Notes under the pieces: generated by a model | The model's database searches: none | Told to the model about the DNA's origin: nothing | The model's input: only the letters and a program-made list of their open reading frames with translations | Program-made: the position numbers and the translations under genes | Assembly: GCF_042242105.1 (NCBI RefSeq) | Contig: NC_092012.1 | Span: forward strand, 34,873,978 to 34,937,977 | Reading direction: 5' to 3' | DNA: 64,000 nucleotides | DNA from: Pempheris klunzingeri | Lineage: Eukaryota > Chordata > Actinopteri > Acropomatiformes > Pempheridae | Shown here: positions 23,573 to 55,760 of the stretch, piece after piece | How positions within the stretch are numbered: position 1 is the stretch's first letter | Layout of the letters: every line of letters starts with the position of its first letter

Positions 23573-24879
23573 TTAATGAGAGAGCAGATTTTGTGTTCTT
23601 GATATTGTGTAATAGAATCGTTATTTTGTTGAGGGGCATTGGCTCGCCTGCAGAGAAACAATTACTGTCATTTCAGTAACTCACTAAGCTGAAAGGCTAC
23701 TGCTCACTGCCAAGTTTGTGTCAAGAGAAAAAATCTGTTAAGATGTTTGAGCCTGCAGGAATCTGAAAATACTCCCTCCACCTCTGAGCATTAACCCCAC
23801 ACTCTGCTGCACGCCGTGGTGGCTCCTGCAGCCGTACGCTGAACCGTTTCCACTGAAAGCTTCCTGTCAGTAACGCGAAGTGACTGTCCAAACCGAAAAT
23901 AGATGGGGTGTCAATAACACCAGTAACGTAATGATCAATCAGTGTCCAGACTGTGCTCTGTTTTGTAGCTTATCACACACGGTCAGTGGTAAAGATTAAA
24001 GGAGACAACTTTTCCTGAGTTCCCACAACTTTTCAGGGAATGAAATTTGATTTAATGAAAAATATTTCAAAGATAAATGTAAGGGAGCTTTTGTCATCTA
24101 ACTATGAATGAATACCTTTTCTTTTTTTAAATAAATGAATCCTGATTTCTTAAGCATTTTCTTGACTCTTTGCTTGTCTTTTGAATTAACTAGCACACCC
24201 AAGGATTTATATACCTGCTACCAAATATTATCCTGTTCAGTGAGAGCGAAGCTGAGCTGTGAAGGCCGCTGAGCAGGTTCAGGTTTAGCACTAAATACCA
24301 CAGGTGCTACAGGTGCAGTCACCTGATGGCAGCAGGGCATGGTGTTTTAAGTACAGCTGGTTAGAAAGTTAAACTTCATCTCTTCTGTTTTACCAGAAGG
24401 TATATGACTTTTGGAATCATAATGGAGGATTATAAAGGAGAACTTTTGTTGAATTAATTCTAGTAATGTTTTATTCATATTTTTATGAAAGAACTCGCTC
24501 CATATCAGAAATAATACTGAGCTTCATCAAAACTTTATTTGAAGAGACCCCTCAGCCATTATTTTTGTGTTGTGTTTTTCTACATCCATCCATCTTCAGC
24601 CGCTTATCCTGAGTCGGGTCTCGGTGGCATTTCAGTACATATTCTGCTTACATTGTGACATACATCGTGCTCTCACTCTTCCTCTTTCTTTTTTTATTAA
24701 TTGAAGTACAGACTGTGCAGCATACATCTCCAGCAGTCCAGCACACAGTTTAAATGTGAGAGCAGAATTAAAGAAAACAGAGTAAATATCGGGGGTGGAG
24801 GGGGGGGGTGACCTGTTATCGATTCACTCTGATCATAAAATAATAAATCAAACGTTGTTACGTAACAAATAAAAAAGTG

Positions 24880-24880
<1 letters not shown>
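23573..24880. other. heatr3-tent4b intergenic stretch
   Basis: No coding sequence is recognised. It contains an AATAAA at 24130-24135, a candidate distal heatr3 poly(A) signal. At about 24588-24626 is a short fragment of a very common fish repeat (CATCCATCCATCTTCAGCCG, then CTTATCC). A G-rich run lies near 24.79 kb. Confidence 0.4.
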
Positions 24881-46311
<21,431 letters not shown>

Positions 46312-48363
46312 GGATGACCCTGCCGCCCCCCCATCCCTCACCCCACCACCACCCCCCGTCCCGTCTGCAACTGACTGACTGTCCTGTCCCACTTCTGCTG
46401 CCAGACTCCAGCCTCGGGAGGTTGTTAGAAGTATTAGATCATCTACAGTATCTGTCTCTCTGTCGAGCTTTTCGGGGTGACGAGCTGCGGTTTCTAGCAG
46501 GAAACGAAAAAAGAACAAAAATAGAATTGTTATAGGAAATGGGGTTTAATTTCTTGGACCTGAGCTGAAATCACAAGGAAAACGCTCATTTGCTTCCCAC
46601 AGCCAGCACCTACACGACATGCCTCTAGCGCCTCCTGCTGACCAGGAACAGTCCGGCCGGGTGTCCGGAGTCTGTGCGGAGCGACGCCCGGAGCTGCTGG
46701 CTGGAAAATAGGATCTATAATTTTATCAGAAAAAAAGAAGAAAAAAAGCAGATGGCTTAAATTGTACAAAACAAAGATGTTATGTTGAACAGCAGACAAA
46801 TGTGTACACAGATTTTTTTAAGATGGTAACTTACAGATGCAATCAGTAAGAGTGGGACATAACTTATGCATGAGATTCTTTCTGTTGGTTGATTTTTCTG
46901 TTGGTTTAATCTGTTTTGTTATGTCTAAAAACAGATTATACAGAGATTTGTACAAAAAAACCGCATAAGCAAAAAAAAAAAAAAAAAAAAAAACCACAAA
47001 CAAAACGTTAAAAAACACACGTGAGAAGAAAAAGTTTCATATTACCTTTTTACAAGATATACCGATTGAAGACATGTAAACGTGCACATCTCGTGCCCGC
47101 AGCTTTTTGGCCAAAGCCGAGCGCTGCGTCGGGTCTCATTGCCAACACGAATCATCAGCATCTTCTTTTCCTCCTGGTTGGCGAGCCGTGCTACAGCGTT
47201 AGTGTTTAGCCCTCGGCGAGCCACCCAGCCCGACAGGCCACCGCTGGCCCGGCCCGGCTCGGCCCGGCCCGGCTCAGCCACGCCCGCGTCGAGGCGTCAG
47301 GACCGCAGGTCACATCACTGAGGGGAGACGACGGTTTTATGGAGAAATCCTACACTTGAAAAAAAAAAAAGAGCGAGAGAGAGAGAAGTGGGTGATAATC
47401 TGTTCCTTTGGTGATTTACCCACCATAAAATCATTTGTATTTGTTAAATGTATTTATTTTTATTAATTATATGAATATAGAACGGATAAATGTATTATTA
47501 ACATTAGAGCCCATATCTTTAAGTCCTATATTTGAAATAGGATAAGTTGTGGAGAGGGAGCAGGTGTATTCAGGTACAGTAAAATACCACCTTAATAATT
47601 ATTTCATTGGGTTTGTTTCTGTTTATTTTATTTTCAGTGATAGTTGAGTGACCAAGTGACTTTGGACAGTTTGAGACCATTTGACACCTTCTCGGTGCGT
47701 TTTAACACGTGGCTGGTCTACCCGCCTTTAAAAGGGAGCTGATTTTTATTTGTATTTTATTTTATAAACTATCAGAGCATCATGTGAGCGCCCCCCCCTC
47801 CTCTGTCGTCACCGCAGTACAGCTCCTCACCTGTAGATGGAGCCGTCGGCCTGAATGTGAACCCACAGGGCTGGTGTTCATTGGATGGTTTACCTGTGCG
47901 TTACTTCTCTGATCTGATAGGAAACCTGCTGAGCTGAGTGTCACACTCACACCAAAGCACACCTGACAGCCCCCCCCCCACCACACACACACACACACAC
48001 ACACACAGCAGGACGCAGCAATAAGAGCCCCCCTGCTGTCATGTGTCAGAGTCCACACCGTGAAGCACACTAAAGAACACGGCCTCCCCTCACACCTGCT
48101 GTGGGAGCGCTGACCTACGGTCCGCTCGTCCCTCAGCGCTGCAGCTCAAAGGCAGTACACAAGTGCTGGTGAGGAGGAGGAGGAGGAGTGTGAGGAAGAG
48201 GAGGAGGAGGAGGAGTGTGAGGAAGAGGAGGAGGAGGAGGAGTGAAGTCAGCCGTGCCATCTGAATGTCCACTGACCATCTCTCCTCACCGCAGGAGGCT
48301 TCAAACCCAACTGTACTCATCTGAACCGTGTTTCTCTGCAGCTATTTCAATTCATGCAATAAA
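46312..48363 (+). other. tent4b 3' UTR with poly(A) signal at 48358-48363
   Basis: The first clear AATAAA after the tent4b stop is at 48358-48363, giving a 3' UTR of about 2 kb. Inside it are a run of 23 A (46971-46993), a block of GGCCCGGCCCGGCTC-like repeats (about 47236-47277), a short (CA)n at about 47984-48007 and a purine tract at 48172-48245. Earlier termination by a noncanonical signal is possible. Confidence 0.5.
48172..48245 (+). repeat. GGA-rich purine tract (duplicated unit of about 33 bases)
   Basis: GAGGAGGAGGAGGAGGAG, GTGTGAGGAAGAG and GAGGAGGAGGAGGAG recur in two near-identical blocks. The strand is almost pure purine for about 75 bases, broken only by TGT. It lies in the presumed tent4b 3' UTR. 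Confidence 0.9.
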
Positions 48364-48427
48364 AACAGTACAAACTAACACGTGTGCACAGACCAGTCCA
48401 TGCTTCTGTTTCAGTGCTTCGCCTCAC

Positions 48428-49368
48428 ACACTACACGCTACATGCTACACGCTACATGCTACACACTACACACTACATGTTACATGCTACATGCTACATG
48501 TTACACACTACATGTTACATGCTACATGTTACACACTACATGTTACACACTACATGTTACATGCTACATGTTACACACTACATGTTACATGTTACATGCT
48601 ACATGTTACACACTACATGTTACATGCTACATGTTACACACTACATGTTACATGTTACACACTACATGTTACATGTTACATGCTACATGTTACACACTAC
48701 ACACTACATGCTACATGTTACACACTACATGCTACATGTTACACACTACACACTACATGCTACATGCTACATGTTACACACTACATGCTACATGTTACAC
48801 ACTACATGCTACATGTTACACACTACATGCTACATGTTACACACTACACACTACATGCTACATGCTACATGTTACACACTACATGTTACACACTACATGT
48901 TACATGCTACATGTTACACACTACATGTTACATGCTACATGTTACACACTACATGTTACATGTTACATGCTACATGTTACACACTACATGTTACATGCTA
49001 CATGTTACACACTACATGTTACATGTTACACACTACATGTTACATGTTACATGCTACATGTTACACACTACACACTACATGCTACATGTTACACACTACA
49101 TGCTACATGTTACACACTACACACTACATGCTACATGCTACATGTTACACACTACATGCTACATGTTACACACTACACACTACATGCTACATGTTACACA
49201 CTACACACTACATGCTACATGTTACACACTACACACTACATGTTACACACTACACACTACATGCTACATGTTACACGTTACACACTACATGCTACATGTT
49301 ACACACTACACACTACATGCTACATGCTACACACTACACACTACATGTTACATGTTACATGTTACACA
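48428..49368 (+). repeat. Heptanucleotide satellite (TACAYRY)n, about 134 units
   Basis: The whole block parses into 7-base units TACATGT, TACATGC, TACACAC and TACACGC. Because seven is not a multiple of three and no unit junction makes TAA, TAG or TGA, all three plus-strand frames stay open for more than 900 bases. This yields spurious open frames of 334-398 codons with a repeating Tyr-Met-Leu-His-Val-Thr-His pattern. It begins about 65 bases past the tent4b poly(A) signal. It is not considered coding. Confidence 0.95.
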
Positions 49369-49445
49369 CTTCCTTCATATGTTTAAAAACGGTGGAAAGA
49401 AAACAGTTACAATACAGTTCAGGTGTTTATTTCACTAAACTTTGC

Positions 49446-49978
49446 CACAGCTGTCTCACCCCACAGTTGTCTGTCCTCAGAGCTGTCTGACCCCACGGCT
49501 GTCTGTCCTCACGGCTGTCTGACCCCACGGCTGTCTGACCCCACAGCTGTCTGTCCTCACAGCTGTCTGTCCTCACAGCTGTCTGACCCCACGGCTGTCT
49601 GTCCTCACGGCTGTCTGACCCCACGGCTGTCTGTCCTCACGGCTGTCTGACCCCACGGCTGTCTGACCTCAGAGCTGTCTGACCCCACAGCTGTCTGTCC
49701 TCACAGCTGTCTGTCCTCACAGCTGTCTGTCCTCACGGCTGTCTCACCCCACAGGTATCTGACCCCACAGCTGTCTGACCTCAGAGCTGTCTGACCCCAC
49801 AGCTGTCTGTCCTCACAGCTGTCTGTCCTCACGGCTGTCTCACCCCACAGGTATCTGACCCCACAGCTGTCTGACCTCACAGGTATCTGACCCCACAGCT
49901 GTCTGACCTCACAGGTATCTGACCCCACAGCTGTCTCACCCCACGACTGTCTCACCCCACAGCTGTCTCACCCCACTA
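49446..49978 (+). repeat. 16-bp minisatellite, about 33 units
   Basis: Units follow the pattern GCTGTCTGACCCCACG or GCTGTCTGTCCTCACA, with a variant AGGTATCTGACCCCAC appearing only in the distal half. Two tail types (ACCCCAC and TCCTCAC) are intermixed. Confidence 0.93.
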
Positions 49979-50142
49979 TTGTACCAAAATGACAAATGAC
50001 CTGTAGCTCTTCTATAAGGATCCAAACTTACTGTCTTCATTAGAAGTAGTTTCACATACAGGCTGTAACAGAGTGTTTCTACTGAGTGACATTAGTACTT
50101 TTACCTCAGTACTTCTTCCACCTCTGTACATAATAGATACAG

Positions 50143-50143
<1 letters not shown>

Positions 50144-50201
<58 letters not shown>
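50144..50201 (+). repeat. (TAA)n microsatellite
   Basis: About 19 TAA units, flanked on the left by fish-repeat debris (CAGTACTTCTTCCACCTCTG). Confidence 0.95.
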
Positions 50202-50202
<1 letters not shown>

Positions 50203-50439
50203 TAAATATATAAAACACATGTATATGTCATGTATGTATATTATTGTATATTGTGAAGTGTTGATCCTGCTGTTTAACTTCAGGAGGAGAGGAAGGTAAC
50301 AGAGGTGTTAGTACTGGTCTGCAGGTCTGAGTACTTCTACTTAAAGTACTTTAAATAGGTGAGACTGTGGTGATGTGCCCACGTGATGCCGCCAGGTGAG
50401 ATTCAGGAAGTAAAACTTCTGTCAGATGAATATATTAAA

Positions 50440-50585
50440 AAAAGGGCGCGTGTGAGCGACGGAGGGGGCGGGGCCTGGGCCGGAGCAGCGCGCGGACTAA
50501 CGGCTGTGACAGAGGAGCGGAGCACGCGCTCCCACCGCACCGAGCCACAGGTGATCAACCCGCGAGCCCCGAGCACACCTGACAG
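50440..50585 (+). promoter_or_regulatory. CpG-rich promoter and putative noncoding first exon of an unidentified plus-strand gene
   Basis: A GGGGGCGGGGCC GC box lies near 50.465 kb, with dense CpG to about 50.88 kb. A strong donor, GACAG|GTGAGT, is at 50585/50586. There is no convincing start codon before the donor. A short frame at 50842-50880 (MESLCPAELTRR, then GCG|GTAACG) could be an alternative exon but is weak. By remembered human gene order the gene could be adcy7; no adcy7 sequence is present to confirm it. Confidence 0.35.
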
Positions 50586-50733
50586 GTGAGTACAGACTCT
50601 GGGGTCCGGGGAAGCAGGGGGTCCGGTACCGGCCGCCGGAGGAGCGGTTTGACTGCGGCTCAGCCGGAGCAGAGACGGTTGGAAGTCGGTGTGTGAGCGC
50701 AGAAACATCCCCCTCCGGCCGGCGGAGCTGGAG

Positions 50734-50825
50734 GAGAGCCCGGAGCCCGGAGCCCGGAGCTCGGAGCCCGGAGCCCGGAGCCCGGAGCCCGGAGCACGGA
50801 GCCCGGAGCCCGGAGCTCGGAGCCC
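50734..50825 (+). repeat. Heptamer array (GAGCCCG)n
   Basis: About 13 units, with GAGCTCG and GAGCACG variants, inside the CpG-rich block just downstream of the putative first exon. Confidence 0.92.
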
Positions 50826-50929
50826 AGCCACCACCGTCCGGATGGAGAGTCTCTGCCCTGCGGAGCTCACCAGGCGGTAACGGTAACCGGACGATGATTT
50901 AACGAAACACAGCGTTCATGAACTTAATT

Positions 50930-51110
50930 TAACGTTAACCAGACGGTAATCTAACGGTAATCTAACGGTGAGGTAACGGTGAGGTAACTTTTCCATCGGT
51001 GACCTCAGAGGAATTTAACGTTAACCTCTAACTTTAACTTTACTTTTCTCTGACGGTAATCTGACGGTAAACTGACGGTAATCTGACGGTAAACTGACGG
51101 TCATTTTAAA
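50930..51110 (+). repeat. Degenerate 10-11 bp minisatellite (TAATCTGACGG type)
   Basis: TAATCTAACGG, TGAGGTAACGG, TAATCTGACGG and TAAACTGACGG follow one another with irregular spacers. The CpG in each unit is preserved. Confidence 0.75.
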
Positions 51111-51261
51111 TCCAAGTTAACGTTAATATAACGTCGTTTCTCTGACATTAGCCTGCCGTTAATAATATAACTATCAATTGTTTAATCAATAGTTTATTTC
51201 AGTTCATCAATACTAGATAATATATAATATATCAAAATATAGATCTGATCAGAAGTACATG

Positions 51262-52195
51262 TGTAGTAGTACCACTGTGTACTAATACTGTTAACTGTCA
51301 GTGAAGTAAAACTACTCTAATACACTGTGTACTAATACTGTTAACTGTCAGTGAAGTAAAACTACTCTAATACACTGTGTACTAATACTGTTAACTGTCA
51401 GTGAAGTAAAACTACTCCAATACACTGTGTACTAATACTGTTAACATGTCAGTGAAGTAAAACTACTCTAATACACTGTGTACTAATACTGTTAACTGTC
51501 AGTGAAGTAAAACTACTCTAATACTCTGTGTACTAATACTGTTAACATGTCAGTGAAGTAAAACTACTCTAATACTCTGTGTACTAATACTGTTAACATG
51601 TCAGTGAAGTAAAACTACTCTAATACACTGTGTACTAATACTGTTAACTGTCAGTGAAGTAAAACTACTCTAATACACTGTGTACTAATACTGTTAACTG
51701 TCAGTGAAGTAAAACTACTCTAATACTCTGTGTACTAATACTGTTAACATGTCAGTGAAGTAAAACTACTCTAATACACTGTGTACTAATACTGTTAACT
51801 GTCAGTGAAGTAAAACTACTCTAATACTCTGTGTACTAATACTGTTAACATGTCAGTGAAGTAAAACTACTCTAATACTCTGTGTACTAATACTGTTAAC
51901 ATGTCAGTGAAGTAAAACTACTCTAATACTCTGTGTACTAATACTGTTAACTGTCAGTGAAGTAAAACTACTCTAATACTCTGTGTACTAATACTGTTAA
52001 CATGTCAGTGAAGTAAAACTACTCTAATACACTGTGTACTAATACTGTTAACATGTCAGTGAAGTAAAACTACTCTAATACTCTGTGTACTAATACCGTT
52101 AACTGTCAGTGAAGTAAAACTACTCTAATACACTGTGTACTAATACTGTTAACATGTCAGTGAAGTAAAACTACTCTAATACTCTGTGTACTAAT
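51262..52195 (+). repeat. 50/51-bp minisatellite, about 18 units
   Basis: Each unit contains GTACTAATACTGTTAAC, GTCAGTGAAGTAAAACTACT and CTAATAC. Two binary variants occur: AACTGTC (50-bp unit) against AACATGTC (51-bp unit), and TACACTG against TACTCTG. The array sits inside debris of the common fish AGTAC-type repeat (AGAAGTACATGTGTAGTAG to the left, ACCAAAAGTAAAAGTACTC to the right), so it probably arose by expansion of a piece of that transposon. Confidence 0.93.
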
Positions 52196-54050
52196 ACTAA
52201 AAGTTCCTCATCCAGACGAGCTGAAGTTAAAGTAGAAAGGAATGAAGTACCAAAAGTAAAAGTACTCATTATTTATTCATTATATTGACTGATCATTGAT
52301 CTTTAATAACTTTTTAATCGATCACGTACCATCTCCACCTCTAGTATGGCATCATGATGATTGCAGTAATCGTGATAATGTAATAATGTGGTGCAGTGGC
52401 AGTGTTTCCCTCTGAGATGTGCTGGAGTAGAAGTACTCAGGTCAGGTACAAGTACCTCTGAGCCGTACGTAGGCAGTGAAGCGCTGTGATGGCGTCTCCT
52501 CTCATCTGAGCGCGCTCACATAAGTTTTCTGTGGTCGTGTAATCGCGGATGATTTCCGCGGACCTTCTCTCGGCCTGTGCCGCCTCTCGTCGTCGTGACT
52601 TGGTGTTCTTCCAGCTGAGCCTGACCCCAAATATTTTCAGAGCAGGAAATGTTTATTTTTTACAAGTGTGCTAAAGTGCTGCAGCTGAGCGGAGATGCTG
52701 GCTGGGGGGAGTTTATCTCTTCATGATCTCCTCCTACACCGAGCCTCCTCGCCATCTTGGTCTGTGTGAAAGCTGCATGCAGCGTGAAGCGGCGGCTTTG
52801 GACGGAGCAGGAGTTCCTGTTGTAGTGCAGCTGGTGGCTTTAACATTAAGCTAGAGCAGTTTGTAAAGTGAGTCGGTTTGACTTCACTGACGGCACGACC
52901 ACTACTGCAGCCAGAGAGCACGGAGCTCAGACGGCCTGTGTGGAGAAAAACAGAAATGTCACCCTCTTTCCGTTTGTGTGGCAGGTTTTCAGAGATCAGT
53001 CCACCGCTCAGATGTCTGCAGCCGCTCCAGTAATATGAACACTGTGGACCAGCCCTCGGGCACTACTTTCTGATGAAGCCCTGAATCGGTTATTGATGCC
53101 TGAACGTGGTTTTATTAACCCAACGTGTGATTTAGCAGGTGTAGAGTGTGTGCTGGGAGGAAGACATTTCATAGAATGGTTGGGTTTAGCTGAAAGGCCA
53201 GTGTAGTCAATTAGTCATTTAGTTTATAAAATAATAGTGACAAATGCCCTTCATAGTTTCTCTGAGACCAAGGTCGTATTCTGTCTGAGCAACTATCAAA
53301 ACTAACTATTAAAATATAGAAGAAAAGCAGTAAATCAGCACTTGAACCAGAGATTATTTACCACTTTTGCTGGAAAAAATGCTAAAACAATTAATTGATA
53401 ATTAAGATAGTTGCCAAGTCAATTGATGAATCAGTTACTGGTAAATTTAAAAAGGCGACCTGGCTCCATGTTTCTCACGTGGCTCTGGTCTTACCTGGCT
53501 GGCTTTAGACACGACAACACATGCTAACGTTAGCCTGGTTAGCCTCCGAGGCTCACACAAAGACCAGCCTCTCCTGATTCCTTAATTTTAGACTCCAGAG
53601 GACGAGCGGTTCAGGTGGTAACATTTGGTTTTACCGGTTTCATTCCCGTATTTGGATTAATATCAAACCGGTGTGAAAAAGGCCCCGACCCTGTGAGCCA
53701 GGCTACACAACAAGGATCATGTCACATTCACACAGGGTTTACAGTATACAGGTGGTAAATAATAGTAATTAGATTGTATGATAGTTCAGGAATCACAACA
53801 TCTCTCCAAATATAAAAGGATCAGCAGCAGACGTGTTTTAAAGCTGCTTCGGAGCCGTTTCCTCAGGTTTGATGGCTGCTGGTGTGTTTGCTCTGTGAGC
53901 TGATGGGAAGGATGCCTAGGCTCTGGTCAGGATTAGGTGCTAACGGTGTTTTCTGCCTCTGTGATGGATGCAGCGCTCGTCCTCACGTCTCTGTCCATGT
54001 GGATCAAACATGATGGGGGTCACCATCTGCGCGTGGATCACAGCCATGAG

Positions 54051-54089
<39 letters not shown>

Positions 54090-55715
54090 GGTGGAGCATC
54101 ATTTGGATGATTGCATCACTAATCCCTTTGTAAATGGAGGTAGCTTATGGGGTGGGGTGATGAGGAGGACTGAGCTTCGTCATCATTATGGCGCCATTAT
54201 AAATGTTAATTAAATAGTGAGTAAAACAAAAGTGTGAGTCTGATCAGAGCGGTTAAGAATCAAGTGAGAGGCACTGGTGTGGAGGTCTGAAGCTGGACTG
54301 TCAGTGTATAATAGATGTAAGAGCGCTGAGCGGCACAACAGTGGGCCGGGGTTACATTCCTGGTTATGGATCAGCGGATCAATGCTCCGCTGCGATGCCC
54401 GGGCCCTTTCACAGAGGAGCCGCAGTCTGAAGTGTGACACATACGTTGGCATTTGCCATTGGTGTGCAATTATCCGCTGTGACGCTGTGATGTATCTCAT
54501 CCTGACACGATGGGCAGCTTGTTGTTGTGATTGTGCATGTTATCACAATAATTTCACAGTTTGATGGATCGGGACAGGGGCCCGTCTGTTGAGGGTTGTG
54601 CAGCACTGGGCGCGCTCACAAACAAAAAGCTCTGGGACAGTGACGACGCCACAGAGTGCGGCCTCGCTGCCGTTGTTTGCGATGAGTCTCTTAATAAGCA
54701 GTGGTGGAGTTGTTTTGTGTTTCTTTCTCCTCCGTCATGCAGCCTCAGCTCATCGTGGAGGCAGTGCTTCCCAACATCACGCTCAAGCAGCAAAGCTCGT
54801 CCAGAACTGAGAGTCTTTACTTTTCACATATTAAAGGGATAGTTCGGATGTTTTGAAGTGCAGTTGTATGAGGCACTGAAGCCGCTCCGTCTCTCTCGCC
54901 AGACTTCATTGATAAAACAGTCATTTCCATTTCCAGCAAACTCACAAGTTCTACAAGGTAAAATTGCTGTTTTTATTAATGGAGTCTGGTGAGAAAATGG
55001 CTTCAGTTCCCAATCAGACAGGCCTCTTCATCGCCAGTCTGCCTCCCTTTTGTCCTCTGAGAAGAAGAAGTGGTGTTTGGTCTGTTGAGTTTGACTCCTC
55101 CTGAGTTTTGTCACAGTTACACGAACAACACACCCATTAGTGGTCACGTTAGTTGTTTTTATACCTCGTCTGTGGTGCTAAAGAGAGCACTGCTGCTGAC
55201 CTGTGGTTTACCTAAACACACACACACACATGCATTCAGCGCATACATTGTGACCGTGACCTCGACAGGAAACACCAGGAAGCGTGAGTGCAACAGGTTG
55301 TCTTCACTCCATCTATATCACGCTCTCTTCTCGTGCTGCAGCATCTACTCTGCTGCTAACCGCCCTCTTTTTTTCTCTTACAAAGCCTACAACATCACAC
55401 GCAGCATAAAGTTGATCTGATTTGAGTTATTCAGAGTTATTTTGGATCTGTGTGTGTGTCATGTTAAACATACTCCACCTCTCTGTTGCTGAACACTTCC
55501 TTCCTCTCTGCGCCTCAGCAGAGAAATACTCATTTTCTGTTGTCATTACACCCCATGATGTTTTCCAAATGCCTCTAGCTACTCATAAAGCTGATGATTT
55601 CACCCATTTCTCTCCCGTCTCCCCCATCCTGTCTCTCTCTCTTTGTCTCTTATCTTTTGTTCTGCCTCTCCAGCAGCTCTCTCTCTCTCTCCTCCTCAGG
55701 CTTGACATGAGAGGG

Positions 55716-55760
<45 letters not shown>

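Noticed and set aside
48242-49490. Three overlapping open frames of 334-398 codons
   Set aside because: They arise from the 7-bp satellite, which lacks stops in every forward frame. Three equivalent frames cannot all be genes, and the peptide is a pure repeat.
50842-50880. Short frame MESLCPAELTRR before GCG|GTAACG as a coding first exon
   Set aside because: The donor is weak, the upstream GTGAGT at 50586 is better, and the peptide matches nothing known to me.
51262-52195. Regular 50-bp repeat considered as a CRISPR-like array
   Set aside because: Units are contiguous tandem copies without unique spacers, in a fish-type genome and inside transposon debris.
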